This document shows positions 1 to 5,907 of a stretch of 6,001 nucleotides of DNA, one piece after another. Positions within the stretch are counted from its first letter, which is position 1; the number at the start of each line of letters is the position of its first letter. The notes under the pieces are model-generated. The model had not been told where the DNA came from. It ran no database searches and saw only the letters and a program-made list of their open reading frames with translations. Origin of the DNA: Hyphomicrobiales bacterium (GTDB lineage: Bacteria; Pseudomonadota; Alphaproteobacteria; Rhizobiales; Xanthobacteraceae); NCBI GenBank assembly GCA_016201085.1, contig JACQDO010000458.1, positions 1 to 6,001 on the forward strand. Reading direction: 5' to 3'. The position numbers were made by a program, and so were the translations under genes.

Positions 1-94
1 AAATGGGCAGATCGCGGTGGGGGATCGGCACTAGCCTTGCCCACCGTCGCGGGCGGCGGTTGGCCGTCGCAATCAATGCGTTAGTCCAGCGGGG
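1..94. other. No supported feature (downstream of the ExoR-like gene)
   Basis: This is the sequence after the stop codon of the ExoR-like gene, up to the window edge. One minus-strand frame and parts of two plus-strand frames stay open here, but none has a convincing ribosome-binding site, recognisable protein sequence or clear third-position GC bias. No hairpin followed by a T-run that would suggest an intrinsic terminator is visible. A 7-bp direct repeat (CCGTCGC at 44-50 and 64-70) is present but is trivial in such GC-rich DNA. Confidence 0.5.
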
Positions 95-913
95 CTATTC
101 GCGCCGCGTCGCCAGCCAGTGCTTGAGATAGAGCCCAGCCAAGGCTTTATCGTCCTCGGTCGCCTGCTGGAAGGCGCTGTCGTAGAGCTTGCCGATCCAG
201 GCCTCGTCGGTGGTGCGGGCGTTGCCTTTGGCGAGCGTCAGCCACATCAGGCCGCGCGCGGCCTGGCGCGGAATGTTGTCGCCGGTAAACAGCATGGCCC
301 CGAGCATGGCCTGCGCCGAGCATTGTCCCTTCTGCGCCGACAGGCCGAACCAGCGCGCCGCCGTGCGCGGGTCTTGCGGAACGCCGACGCCGTCGAGATA
401 AAGCCGCGCCAGATAATATTGCGCGTCGGGATCGCGGAAATACGACGCCGCATAGGCGAACATCTCGCGTGCGCGTTCCGGATCGCGTGCGACCGGCGTC
501 TTCGGGATGCCGTCGAGATAATAATGGCCGAGCGCGACGAAGGCGTTGGCGACAAAGCGCGCTTGCGGCGTGTTGGGGTTGTCCTCGGCATGGCGGTCGG
601 CGATGCTGCGGAAATAGTTGAACGCCTTGAGATCGTTGCGCGCCACGCCCTCGCCGTCGGCATACATGCGCCCTAACTTCCACTGCGCCAGCGCATGGCC
701 GTTTTCGGCGGCGTATTCGAGCGAGTGCACCGCCTTGGCGGGTTCGCCCGCTTTCAGCAAGCGCGCGCCGGAGCGGAACGCATCCATCGGCGTCACCGCC
801 GGCGCCAACGCCATCGCATCCTCGCTCCTGTTGCCGTCGAACGCGAAGGCCGGCGCAGCCACCAGAACCACGCCGAACACCGTCACGCGCAACAGGGCAT
901 CAAATATCCGCAT
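95..913 (-). CDS. Periplasmic Sel1-repeat protein, ExoR-like
   Basis: The predicted protein has 272 residues. Residues 1-24 form a typical Sec signal peptide: a short basic start, a hydrophobic core (FGVVLVAAPAFA), and likely cleavage after A24, so the mature protein should be periplasmic. The rest consists of about four Sel1/TPR-like helical repeats (roughly 58-93, 124-160, 162-197, 198-231), seen as ALAQWKLGRMYADGEGV and AQYYLARLYLDGVGVPQD. Length, secretion and repeat layout match rhizobial ExoR, a periplasmic repressor of the ExoS/ChvI two-component system that controls exopolysaccharide and motility. That match is from memory of the family, so the function is an inference; any secreted Sel1 scaffold is the alternative. 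ATG at 913 is preferred over the GTG at 928 because GAGAAAGAG sits 4 nt before the ATG. The start overlaps the 3' end of ilvD by 14 nt, suggesting translational coupling. Confidence 0.85.
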   Translation of the reverse strand: MRIFDALLRVTVFGVVLVAAPAFAFDGNRSEDAMALAPAVTPMDAFRSGARLLKAGEPAKAVHSLEYAAENGHALAQWKLGRMYADGEGVARNDLKAFNYFRSIADRHAEDNPNTPQARFVANAFVALGHYYLDGIPKTPVARDPERAREMFAYAASYFRDPDAQYYLARLYLDGVGVPQDPRTAARWFGLSAQKGQCSAQAMLGAMLFTGDNIPRQAARGLMWLTLAKGNARTTDEAWIGKLYDSAFQQATEDDKALAGLYLKHWLATRRE

Positions 914-2627
914 AACACTCTTTCTCACCCGCCCCGCCGGGATGGGTCACCGCGCCCTTGACGGCGGGCCCGACCTGCTGGGCGTATTTCCACAAATAAC
1001 CGGAACCGAATTCCGCCTCGCGCGCCTTCCATTGCGTCTTGCGCTTGGCGAGTTCCTCGGCCGACAGCCTGACCTCGATGGTGCCATTGTCGGCATCGAG
1101 TTCGATGACGTCGCCGTCCTTGATCAGCGCGATCGGCCCGCCGACCGCCGCTTCCGGCCCGACATGGCCGACGCAGAAACCGCGCGTGGCGCCGGAGAAA
1201 CGTCCGTCGGTGATCAGCGCCACCTTGTCGCCCTGGCCCTGGCCATAAAGTGCGGCCGTGGTCGATAGCATTTCGCGCATGCCGGGACCGCCACGCGGTC
1301 CCTCATAGCGGATCACCAGCACATCGCCGGCCTGGTATTTCTTGTTCTTGACGGCTTCGAAGCAGGCTTCCTCGCCATCGAAGCAGCGCGCCGGACCGGT
1401 GAATTTCAGGCTGCCGGTCATGCCGGCGATCTTCACGATGGCGCCTTCCGGTGCGAGATTGCCTTTCAGGCCCACCACACCGCCGGTCGCCAGCAATGGC
1501 TTGTCGGCCGGACGCACCACGTCCTGGTCCGGGTTCCATTTCACCGACTTGAGATTTTCCGCGATGGTGCGGCCGGTGACGGTCATGCAATCACCGTGTA
1601 GGAACCCGTGGTCGAGCAAGGTCTTCATCAGTAGCGGCACGCCGCCAGCTTCGAACCAATCCTTGGCAACATAACGGCCGCCCGGTTTCAAATCTGCGAT
1701 ATATGGAGTCTTTTTGAAGATTGCGGCGACGTCGAACAGGTCGAACTCGATGCCGCATTCATGCGCGATCGCCGGCAGGTGCAGCGCGGCATTGGTGGAA
1801 CCGCCGGAGGCGGCCACGGTTGCCGCGGCATTCTCCAGCGCCTTGCGGGTGACGATATCGCGCGGACGGATGCCGGAAAGAATGAGATCCATGACCTGCG
1901 CACCCGCCGTCATGCAAAAGGCGTCGCGGATTTCGTAAGGCGCCGGCGCGCCGGCCGAATAGGGCAGCGCCAGGCCGATGGCTTCCGATACGGTCGCCAT
2001 GGTGTTGGCGGTGAACTGCGCGCCGCAGGCCCCGGCCGACGGACAGGCAACCTGCTCGAGGCCGAGAAGATCCTCGTCCGACATCTGTCCAACCGAATGC
2101 TTGCCAACCGCCTCGAACACGTCCTGCACGGTGACCGGTTTGCCCTTGAAAGTTCCGGGCAAGATCGAGCCGCCATAGATGAAGATCGACGGCACGTTGA
2201 GCCGGCACATCGCCATCATCATGCCGGGCAGCGATTTGTCGCAGCCGGCGATGCCGACCAGCGCGTCATAGGCATGGCCGCGCATGGTGAGTTCCACGCT
2301 GTCGGCAATCACTTCGCGCGACGGCAGCGAAGACTTCATGCCGGAATGGCCCATGGCGATACCGTCGGTGACGGTGATGGTGCAGAACTCGCGCGGCGTT
2401 CCGGCGGCGGAGGCGACGCCCTTCTTCACCGCCTGCGCCTGGCGCATCAGCGCGATGTTGCAGGGCGCGGCCTCGTTCCAGCAGGTGGCGACGCCGACAA
2501 AAGGCTGGTGAATCTGCTGGGTCGTAAGACCCATGGCGTAATAATACGAACGATGCGGCGCACGGCTCGGCCCCTCCGTCACGTGACGGCTGGGCAGCTT
2601 GGCTTTGAGATTGGTCTTTGCGTCCAT
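900..2627 (-). CDS. ilvD: Dihydroxy-acid dehydratase (IlvD/Edd family)
   Basis: This enzyme converts 2,3-dihydroxy-3-methylbutanoate (and the 3-methylpentanoate) to the 2-keto acids that lead to valine, leucine and isoleucine (EC 4.2.1.9), in the cytoplasm. At 575 residues it is full length. Both family signatures are visible: CDKSLPGMMMA at 129-139 and ALITDGRFSGAT at 470-481. By comparison with structurally known members, C56 (in NEAAPCN), C129 and C201 (in CPSAGACG) should bind the [2Fe-2S] cluster, K131 is the carbamylated metal-binding lysine, and S478 the catalytic base. Sequence and length fit DHAD better than 6-phosphogluconate dehydratase (Edd), though sugar-acid dehydratases share the fold. 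The ATG at 2627 has only a weak, closely spaced AGGA before it. Upstream lies an unusual leader with hairpins and a short ORF; downstream the ExoR-like gene overlaps it. Confidence 0.97.
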   Translation of the reverse strand: MDAKTNLKAKLPSRHVTEGPSRAPHRSYYYAMGLTTQQIHQPFVGVATCWNEAAPCNIALMRQAQAVKKGVASAAGTPREFCTITVTDGIAMGHSGMKSSLPSREVIADSVELTMRGHAYDALVGIAGCDKSLPGMMMAMCRLNVPSIFIYGGSILPGTFKGKPVTVQDVFEAVGKHSVGQMSDEDLLGLEQVACPSAGACGAQFTANTMATVSEAIGLALPYSAGAPAPYEIRDAFCMTAGAQVMDLILSGIRPRDIVTRKALENAAATVAASGGSTNAALHLPAIAHECGIEFDLFDVAAIFKKTPYIADLKPGGRYVAKDWFEAGGVPLLMKTLLDHGFLHGDCMTVTGRTIAENLKSVKWNPDQDVVRPADKPLLATGGVVGLKGNLAPEGAIVKIAGMTGSLKFTGPARCFDGEEACFEAVKNKKYQAGDVLVIRYEGPRGGPGMREMLSTTAALYGQGQGDKVALITDGRFSGATRGFCVGHVGPEAAVGGPIALIKDGDVIELDADNGTIEVRLSAEELAKRKTQWKAREAEFGSGYLWKYAQQVGPAVKGAVTHPGGAGEKECYADI

Positions 2628-2651
2628 AGTCCTGGTCGAGCCCCCGCCCTG

Positions 2652-2684
2652 CTACCGCCGCCGGACTGTCCGGACGGCATTCAC
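2652..2684 (-). CDS. Possible 10-codon leader peptide upstream of ilvD
   Basis: A GTG codon at 2684 follows a strong Shine-Dalgarno sequence, AAAGGAG at 2690-2696, with a 5-nt gap. It opens a 10-codon frame reading MNAVRTVRRR and ending in TAG at 2652-2654. The frame is the same as that of ilvD, whose ATG comes 24 nt after the TAG, so this is not an alternative ilvD start. The ribosome-binding site is better than that of ilvD itself. The peptide has two valine (GTC) and four arginine codons, which is weak support for classical valine attenuation. It could be a leader peptide, a reinitiation device or chance. Confidence 0.3.
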   Translation of the reverse strand: MNAVRTVRRR

Positions 2685-2766
2685 GAAGGCTCCTTTCCGG
2701 GTAAAACCGGAAGTCCCGCAACGGCTTGCGGCCATTGCGCGGGTCCCCTTCGATGTCATGGAAGGG
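2661..2766 (-). promoter_or_regulatory. Candidate structured 5' leader of ilvD (four inverted repeats)
   Basis: Four perfect 6-bp inverted repeats follow one another with no overlap. In the direction of ilvD transcription they are: CCCTTC/GAAGGG (2746-2751 with 2761-2766, 9-nt loop); CCGCAA/TTGCGG (2716-2721 with 2726-2731, 4-nt loop); TTCCGG/CCGGAA (2695-2700 with 2707-2712, 6-nt loop); and CCGGAC/GTCCGG (2661-2673, one central base, folding in RNA as a 5-bp stem with a 3-nt loop that extends by CGGC/GCCG past a bulge). The third stem partly covers the Shine-Dalgarno of the short leader ORF. The second can compete with an alternative pairing of TTGCGGG to CCCGC-GC-AA just upstream. An attenuator or translational switch is inferred; no classical terminator with a long T-run is seen. 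Confidence 0.4.
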
Positions 2767-2809
2767 TATGGCCAAATCGCGGCGCTGACTGGTTCAATGG
2801 GGGGTATGG

Positions 2810-2838
2810 CTTAAATGTTCTAAAGGTGTTGCAGACAA
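2810..2838 (-). promoter_or_regulatory. ilvD: Possible sigma-70-type promoter for ilvD
   Basis: On the minus strand TTGTCT (2833-2838) is followed after exactly 17 nt by TTTAAG (2810-2815), each matching four of six consensus bases. Transcription would begin near 2803 and give a leader of about 175 nt carrying all four inverted repeats. The assignment rests only on motif and position. Confidence 0.35.
2817..2831 (+). promoter_or_regulatory. Near-match to the alphaproteobacterial LexA (SOS) box
   Basis: The sequence is GTTC, seven bases, then GTTG. The established LexA-binding motif in alphaproteobacteria is the direct repeat GTTC-N7-GTTC, so seven of eight specified bases match. It lies 28 bp before the start of a DNA repair gene, where a repressor site would be expected. 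By a simple count, about one such near-match in six gaps of this size is expected by chance, so it is suggestive only. Confidence 0.25.
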
Positions 2839-2859
2839 GACACAGAATCTGATCCCGAC

Positions 2860-3435
2860 ATGGCGGCGTCCCCCAAAATTCGACGTGATTTCTTCAACCG
2901 CTCCGTCCACCGGGTGGCGCCCGAGCTGATCGGGGCGACGCTGCTGGTGGACGGGGTCGGCGGCGTCATTGTCGAGGTCGAGGCCTATCACCATACCGAC
3001 CCGGCGGCGCACTCCTACACCGGCCGGACCGAGCGCAACGCCGTGATGTTCGGACCGCCGGGCGCCGCTTACGTCTACCGTTCCTACGGCATTCACTGGT
3101 GCCTGAATTTCGTCTGCGAGGCGGAAGGCTCGGCCAGCGCCGTGCTGATCCGCGCGCTGGAGCCGACCGAAGGGCTTGCCCCGATGCGGCGGCGGCGGGG
3201 CTTAAGCGACGAACGCGCGCTCTGCTCCGGGCCGGGGAAATTATGTCAGGCGCTCGGCGTCAGCATCAAACACAACGGCCTCGTACTTGACCGCGCGCCA
3301 TTCGAGCTGCGCGCGCGCCAGCATAAGCCGGAGATCGTCATCGGCCCGCGCATCGGCATCAGCAAAGCGGTGGACCATCCCTGGCGCTATGGGATGAAGG
3401 GATCGAAATTCTTGAGTAAGCCGTTCAAGACTTAA
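2860..3435 (+). CDS. mpg: DNA-3-methyladenine glycosylase, AAG/MPG family
   Basis: This is a base-excision repair glycosylase that removes alkylated and deaminated purines (3-methyladenine, 7-methylguanine, hypoxanthine, ethenoadenine) from DNA. The 191-residue protein is full length for bacterial members. Key family positions, aligned to human AAG, are present: catalytic E41 and stacking Y43 in VEVEAY (human E125/Y127), H51 in [11 protein letters not shown] (human H136), Y71-V-Y73 in [16 protein letters not shown] (the intercalating tyrosine region), N83 (human N169), RALEP at 98-102 and [11 protein letters not shown] at 123-133. ATG at 2860 is the only sensible start: in the same frame a TAA lies at 2821 with no start codon between. 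No clear Shine-Dalgarno is visible. The gene is alone on the plus strand, divergent from ilvD; its last 11 bp overlap the end of the convergent oxidoreductase gene. Confidence 0.95.
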   Translation: MAASPKIRRDFFNRSVHRVAPELIGATLLVDGVGGVIVEVEAYHHTDPAAHSYTGRTERNAVMFGPPGAAYVYRSYGIHWCLNFVCEAEGSASAVLIRALEPTEGLAPMRRRRGLSDERALCSGPGKLCQALGVSIKHNGLVLDRAPFELRARQHKPEIVIGPRIGISKAVDHPWRYGMKGSKFLSKPFKT

Positions 3436-4147
3436 GGCGAAACCCGGCATCGAAGCCGAAATCGCGCTTGGCCTTCTCGCTGGAAACCGCGCCGTCGTCT
3501 TCCGCGACATTGTAGATGCCGCGCTTGGCTTTGCCGAGCGCGAGCAGCGCGGCGTGCGCCGCCGCATCGACATGCAAGCCCGGCGCGCCGCGCTTGTCGC
3601 GCTCGAACCAGGTGTCGGGACCGTAGAGTAGGCCGTAGCGCAACACGATACCCTCCGGCATTTCGAGCGTCGCTTCTTCCAGCGCTTGCACACCTTGCAC
3701 CGTGCGCCGACGTGCGCCCGTAGCGGCAAGATCGAGCGGATCGCTTTCAACACGCAGGCAATCGCCTGGCGCGTAAACGAAGGCGATGCTCTGAGCGATC
3801 AGCCGCTTGACACCGGCGGCCTTGGCGGCGGCGACAAGATTGCGTGTGCCGTCGATGCGCAGTCGCGCATTGCGATCGAGACCCGTTTCATAATCGGGCG
3901 TGCCCGGCGCACTTGGCAGGTCGGTAAGCTGATGCATGATGAGCCGAGGCTTGGCCGCCTGCACCACACGCAGCAACGCGTCTGCATCGAACACATCGAC
4001 CAGCACCGGCGCGGCGCCTTGCGCGGCAATGGCGGCGGCCTTGGTGGGCGAACGCGTTGTGCCGATCACATGATGTCCGGCCGCGACCAGAAGCGGCACC
4101 AGCCGGCGTCCGATCGCGCCGCTTGCTCCAGCAAGAAATATATTCAA
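3425..4147 (-). CDS. NAD(P)-binding epimerase/short-chain dehydrogenase-like protein (atypical SDR)
   Basis: The 240-residue protein starts [15 protein letters not shown], a GxxGxxG-type dinucleotide-binding motif at G7-G13 typical of extended or atypical SDRs. Other SDR-like landmarks are an acidic residue after the fourth strand (VDVFDAD, 50-56), [26 protein letters not shown] (92-117), AQSIAFVY (118-125) and the C-terminal [13 protein letters not shown] and GIYNVAEDD segments. The usual YxxxK catalytic pair is missing: the region after S120 reads [13 protein letters not shown]. It may therefore act by another chemistry or only bind the cofactor. Substrate is unknown. I chose TTG at 4147: the TAAGGG at the upstream gene's stop gives an AAGGG ribosome-binding site 8 nt before it, and the protein then begins just ahead of the first beta strand. 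A GTG at 4183 would overlap the upstream gene by 25 nt and add 12 unlikely residues. It is the last gene of a three-gene operon. Confidence 0.87.
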   Translation of the reverse strand: MNIFLAGASGAIGRRLVPLLVAAGHHVIGTTRSPTKAAAIAAQGAAPVLVDVFDADALLRVVQAAKPRLIMHQLTDLPSAPGTPDYETGLDRNARLRIDGTRNLVAAAKAAGVKRLIAQSIAFVYAPGDCLRVESDPLDLAATGARRRTVQGVQALEEATLEMPEGIVLRYGLLYGPDTWFERDKRGAPGLHVDAAAHAALLALGKAKRGIYNVAEDDGAVSSEKAKRDFGFDAGFRLKS

Positions 4148-4158
4148 AGACGCCGCCC

Positions 4159-5109
4159 TTAATATGCGATGATGAATTCGCACCCGGCGGCCGTTGGGAA
4201 CCGCCGCATGATACGGCCGCTCGCAAGTTCAAACTCCAACGTGACGGCGGCATCGTGGCAACACACATAAGCGTGATAGCCGTCGCCGGCAAATCCAAAT
4301 CCCATCGGCGCTTTGGGCGTGGTTAAGCCGGCGATCTGCTTGAGTGTATCCGCGGCAAAAACAGCGGCAAAGTTGTCGACATGCGACGAAACGCACACAT
4401 AACGTGCATCCGGCGACACCCGCACGCGGCGCAGTTGGTTGGTTTCACCCGGTGCGCCGGCGATTGTTAATGTTTCGCGCAATGCGTGCGTGCGCGTGTC
4501 GAACATGTGCACCACTCCCTTCCGATGCGCGCAGACGAACAGCGTCTCGCCGTCCGGCGTGACTGCAATTCCTTCGGCGCCATGTGGAATTGGAATCATG
4601 CCGATGACGCGGCGTCCGTTCAGATCGACGACCGCCACCGTCGCCGTGGTCTTGAACGAAGCGAACAGCTTGCCGGTGGCATGGCTGATCGCGATCCAAT
4701 GCGGCGAACCGCCGAGCGCGACGCGCTCGACCTTGTCGGTGAACGGATCGATGGCCAGCACCGCGTTGCCCAGTTCGGCGGTCGACCACAGCGTGCCACG
4801 CACGTCCATCATCAGCGAATGCGGCGCCAGCGCGTCGCAGATATCGATGGTGCGCTCTAACGATTTCGCAGCGAGATCGATCACCGCGATGCGGCGGTCG
4901 GGATCCTTGTTTTTGCCGAAGATGCCGCCGCCATAGACCGAGGCGTAAACTTTTTTGCCGTCGGGCGAGCGCACCATCTCATGCGTCGAGCCCGGCATGT
5001 CGAGCTCGCAGGTTGGCGCCAGTGTGGCCGCGTCGAAAAACTGGACCTTGTCGGCGCTCTTGGCGGTCAGAATCAGGTTCGGCCCGCCCGGGCGATTGTT
5101 GGGATCCAC
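4159..5109 (-). CDS. YVTN-type beta-propeller protein (YncE-like), function unknown
   Basis: The 316-residue protein is made of about seven repeated blades, each beginning with a turn such as SPDGKKVYAS (48-57), TPDGETLFVC (184-193), SPDARYVCVS (232-241) or AGDGYHAYVC (274-283) and followed by a strand ending in VID/VVD/MFD. This is the YVTN/lactonase-like seven-bladed propeller pattern. No signal peptide or membrane segment is visible, so it should be cytoplasmic, unlike many secreted YVTN proteins. Four histidines (H43, H97, H137, H176) fall at the same place in successive blades. Such propellers usually bind ligands or partners; nothing here shows an enzymatic activity. The start is uncertain: GTG at 5109 lies 7 bp after the stop of the preceding gene, while a TTG at 5181 would overlap that gene by 65 nt and add a 24-residue basic tail that looks like out-of-frame sequence. 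No strong Shine-Dalgarno precedes the GTG. Middle gene of the operon. Confidence 0.85.
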   Translation of the reverse strand: MDPNNRPGGPNLILTAKSADKVQFFDAATLAPTCELDMPGSTHEMVRSPDGKKVYASVYGGGIFGKNKDPDRRIAVIDLAAKSLERTIDICDALAPHSLMMDVRGTLWSTAELGNAVLAIDPFTDKVERVALGGSPHWIAISHATGKLFASFKTTATVAVVDLNGRRVIGMIPIPHGAEGIAVTPDGETLFVCAHRKGVVHMFDTRTHALRETLTIAGAPGETNQLRRVRVSPDARYVCVSSHVDNFAAVFAADTLKQIAGLTTPKAPMGFGFAGDGYHAYVCCHDAAVTLEFELASGRIMRRFPTAAGCEFIIAY

Positions 5110-5116
5110 GGCCGCA

Positions 5117-5878
5117 TCAGTTCGCCAAGGGATCGGGGCCGTATTGGTTCGGCCCCTCCTGGCCGACGCGGATATAGACAAAGATCAGTTGCGCCAGCCC
5201 AATCAGGAATGCGATCCCCCACAGAATTTCCGCCAGCAGCCACGCCATGTTGACGAAGCTGGTCATGAACAGTCCCAGCGAGAAAATGACCACGCCGGCG
5301 ACCATCGGCACCAGATAAAGCAGGCTATACCAGCCGGGATAGCCGAGATCGTGGAATCGCTTGAAGCCGATACAAATGGTCCCCCACAGCAAGACGAGCG
5401 ACACGAGCTGGCCGAGGATGGGAATCCATCCGAGCACGATATTGCCGACGACGATCGGCAGCACGCCATGCAGCCAGAACTGCCGGCGCGAGATGCGCCC
5501 GGACGGCGAGGTGAACAGCTTGATCCAATATTGCGAGGGCGGAAACCCTGCTCGCGCGACGGGCGCCGCTGCGGCGGCGGGATAGGCCGATTGCGCCGCA
5601 GCATAAGGCGACGGCTGGGCTGCGGCATAAGGCGACGGCGCGGCGCGCGTGGCCGTCAGCGGCGGCGGAGCGGGACGCGGCGCGGTGCGTTGCGGCGGGG
5701 CCTGCACCACGAAAATATCGATCGGCTGGCCTTCCCACATCTGGAATTCGACGGTCAGCCCAGGTTGCGCCTGGCCGTTGCGTACCTCCTTGGTCCAGTA
5801 GCTGTAGCGCTGTCCGTCTTCGGCCGAGAGCTGCCCGTAGGTCCCGTCGGGCGCGACCGCCACTATCACTCCACGCAT
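5117..5878 (-). CDS. Cold-shock-like domain fused to DUF805 membrane domain
   Basis: The 253-residue protein has three parts. Residues 1-58 (MRGVIVAVAPDGTYGQLSAE onwards to DIFVV) have the strand pattern of a cold-shock/OB-fold domain, but the RNA-binding motifs are altered: the KGFGFI-like motif is GTYGQLS and the second is RYSYW. Residues about 59-112 are a low-complexity Pro/Ala linker with a tandem PSPYAAAQ repeat. Residues 117-253 are DUF805, with SGRISRRQFW (126-135), KRFHDLGYPGW (173-183) and the terminal GPNQYGPDP (242-250), and about four hydrophobic segments (around 136-150, 154-171, 184-205, 210-236). DUF805 is an inner-membrane family of unknown function. ATG at 5878 has a strong AGGGGG 7 nt upstream. 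It is the first gene of a probable operon with the propeller and oxidoreductase genes. Confidence 0.93.
   Translation of the reverse strand: MRGVIVAVAPDGTYGQLSAEDGQRYSYWTKEVRNGQAQPGLTVEFQMWEGQPIDIFVVQAPPQRTAPRPAPPPLTATRAAPSPYAAAQPSPYAAAQSAYPAAAAAPVARAGFPPSQYWIKLFTSPSGRISRRQFWLHGVLPIVVGNIVLGWIPILGQLVSLVLLWGTICIGFKRFHDLGYPGWYSLLYLVPMVAGVVIFSLGLFMTSFVNMAWLLAEILWGIAFLIGLAQLIFVYIRVGQEGPNQYGPDPLAN
5591..5638 (-). repeat. Two-copy 24-bp tandem repeat encoding PSPYAAAQ
   Basis: Two adjacent 24-bp units (5591-5614 and 5615-5638) match at 20 of 24 positions and share an identical 14-bp core GCATAAGGCGACGG. They encode the octapeptide PSPYAAAQ twice (residues 81-96) within the Pro/Ala linker of the DUF805 protein. 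A third, degenerate partial copy (SAYPAAAAA) follows. Such linkers commonly vary in length by repeat slippage. Confidence 0.8.
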
Positions 5879-5907
5879 GTTCAGCCCCCTGACACGTAAG
5901 TCGCTAC

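Noticed and set aside
119..676. Long plus-strand open frame opposite the ExoR-like gene
   Set aside because: It is an antisense shadow of a GC-rich gene: arginine- and alanine-rich translation, no domain, and the minus strand encodes a coherent signal peptide plus Sel1 repeats.
2266..2775. 169-codon minus-strand frame covering the ilvD leader and start
   Set aside because: It runs out of frame with ilvD for most of its length and has no family match; the ilvD frame carries the conserved motifs.
2764..2810. 9-bp direct repeat GGGTATGGC (2764-2772 and 2802-2810)
   Set aside because: A pair of operators is conceivable, but a two-copy 9-mer with 38-bp spacing has no other support.
2811..2824. 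TTAA-N6-TAAA resembling a CtrA site
   Set aside because: The CtrA consensus is TTAA-N7-TTAA; both the spacing and one half-site differ, and the stretch is simply AT-rich promoter DNA.
1761..2852. 363-codon plus-strand open frame opposite ilvD
   Set aside because: It lies antisense to the certain ilvD gene, the translation is low-complexity Arg/Gly/His-rich, and no family is recognisable.
3241..3753. 170-codon minus-strand frame across the glycosylase/oxidoreductase junction
   Set aside because: It is out of frame with the SDR-like gene and antisense to the glycosylase; Arg/Ser-rich shadow sequence.
5115..5119. TGATG overlap at the end of the DUF805 gene as a possible coupled start for the propeller
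   Set aside because: The ATG at 5117 is not in the frame of the propeller gene; the in-frame GTG at 5109 was chosen.
4955..5899. 314-codon plus-strand open frame opposite the DUF805 and propeller genes
   Set aside because: It spans two minus-strand genes with clear domains; its own product is Arg/Gln-rich with no recognisable fold.
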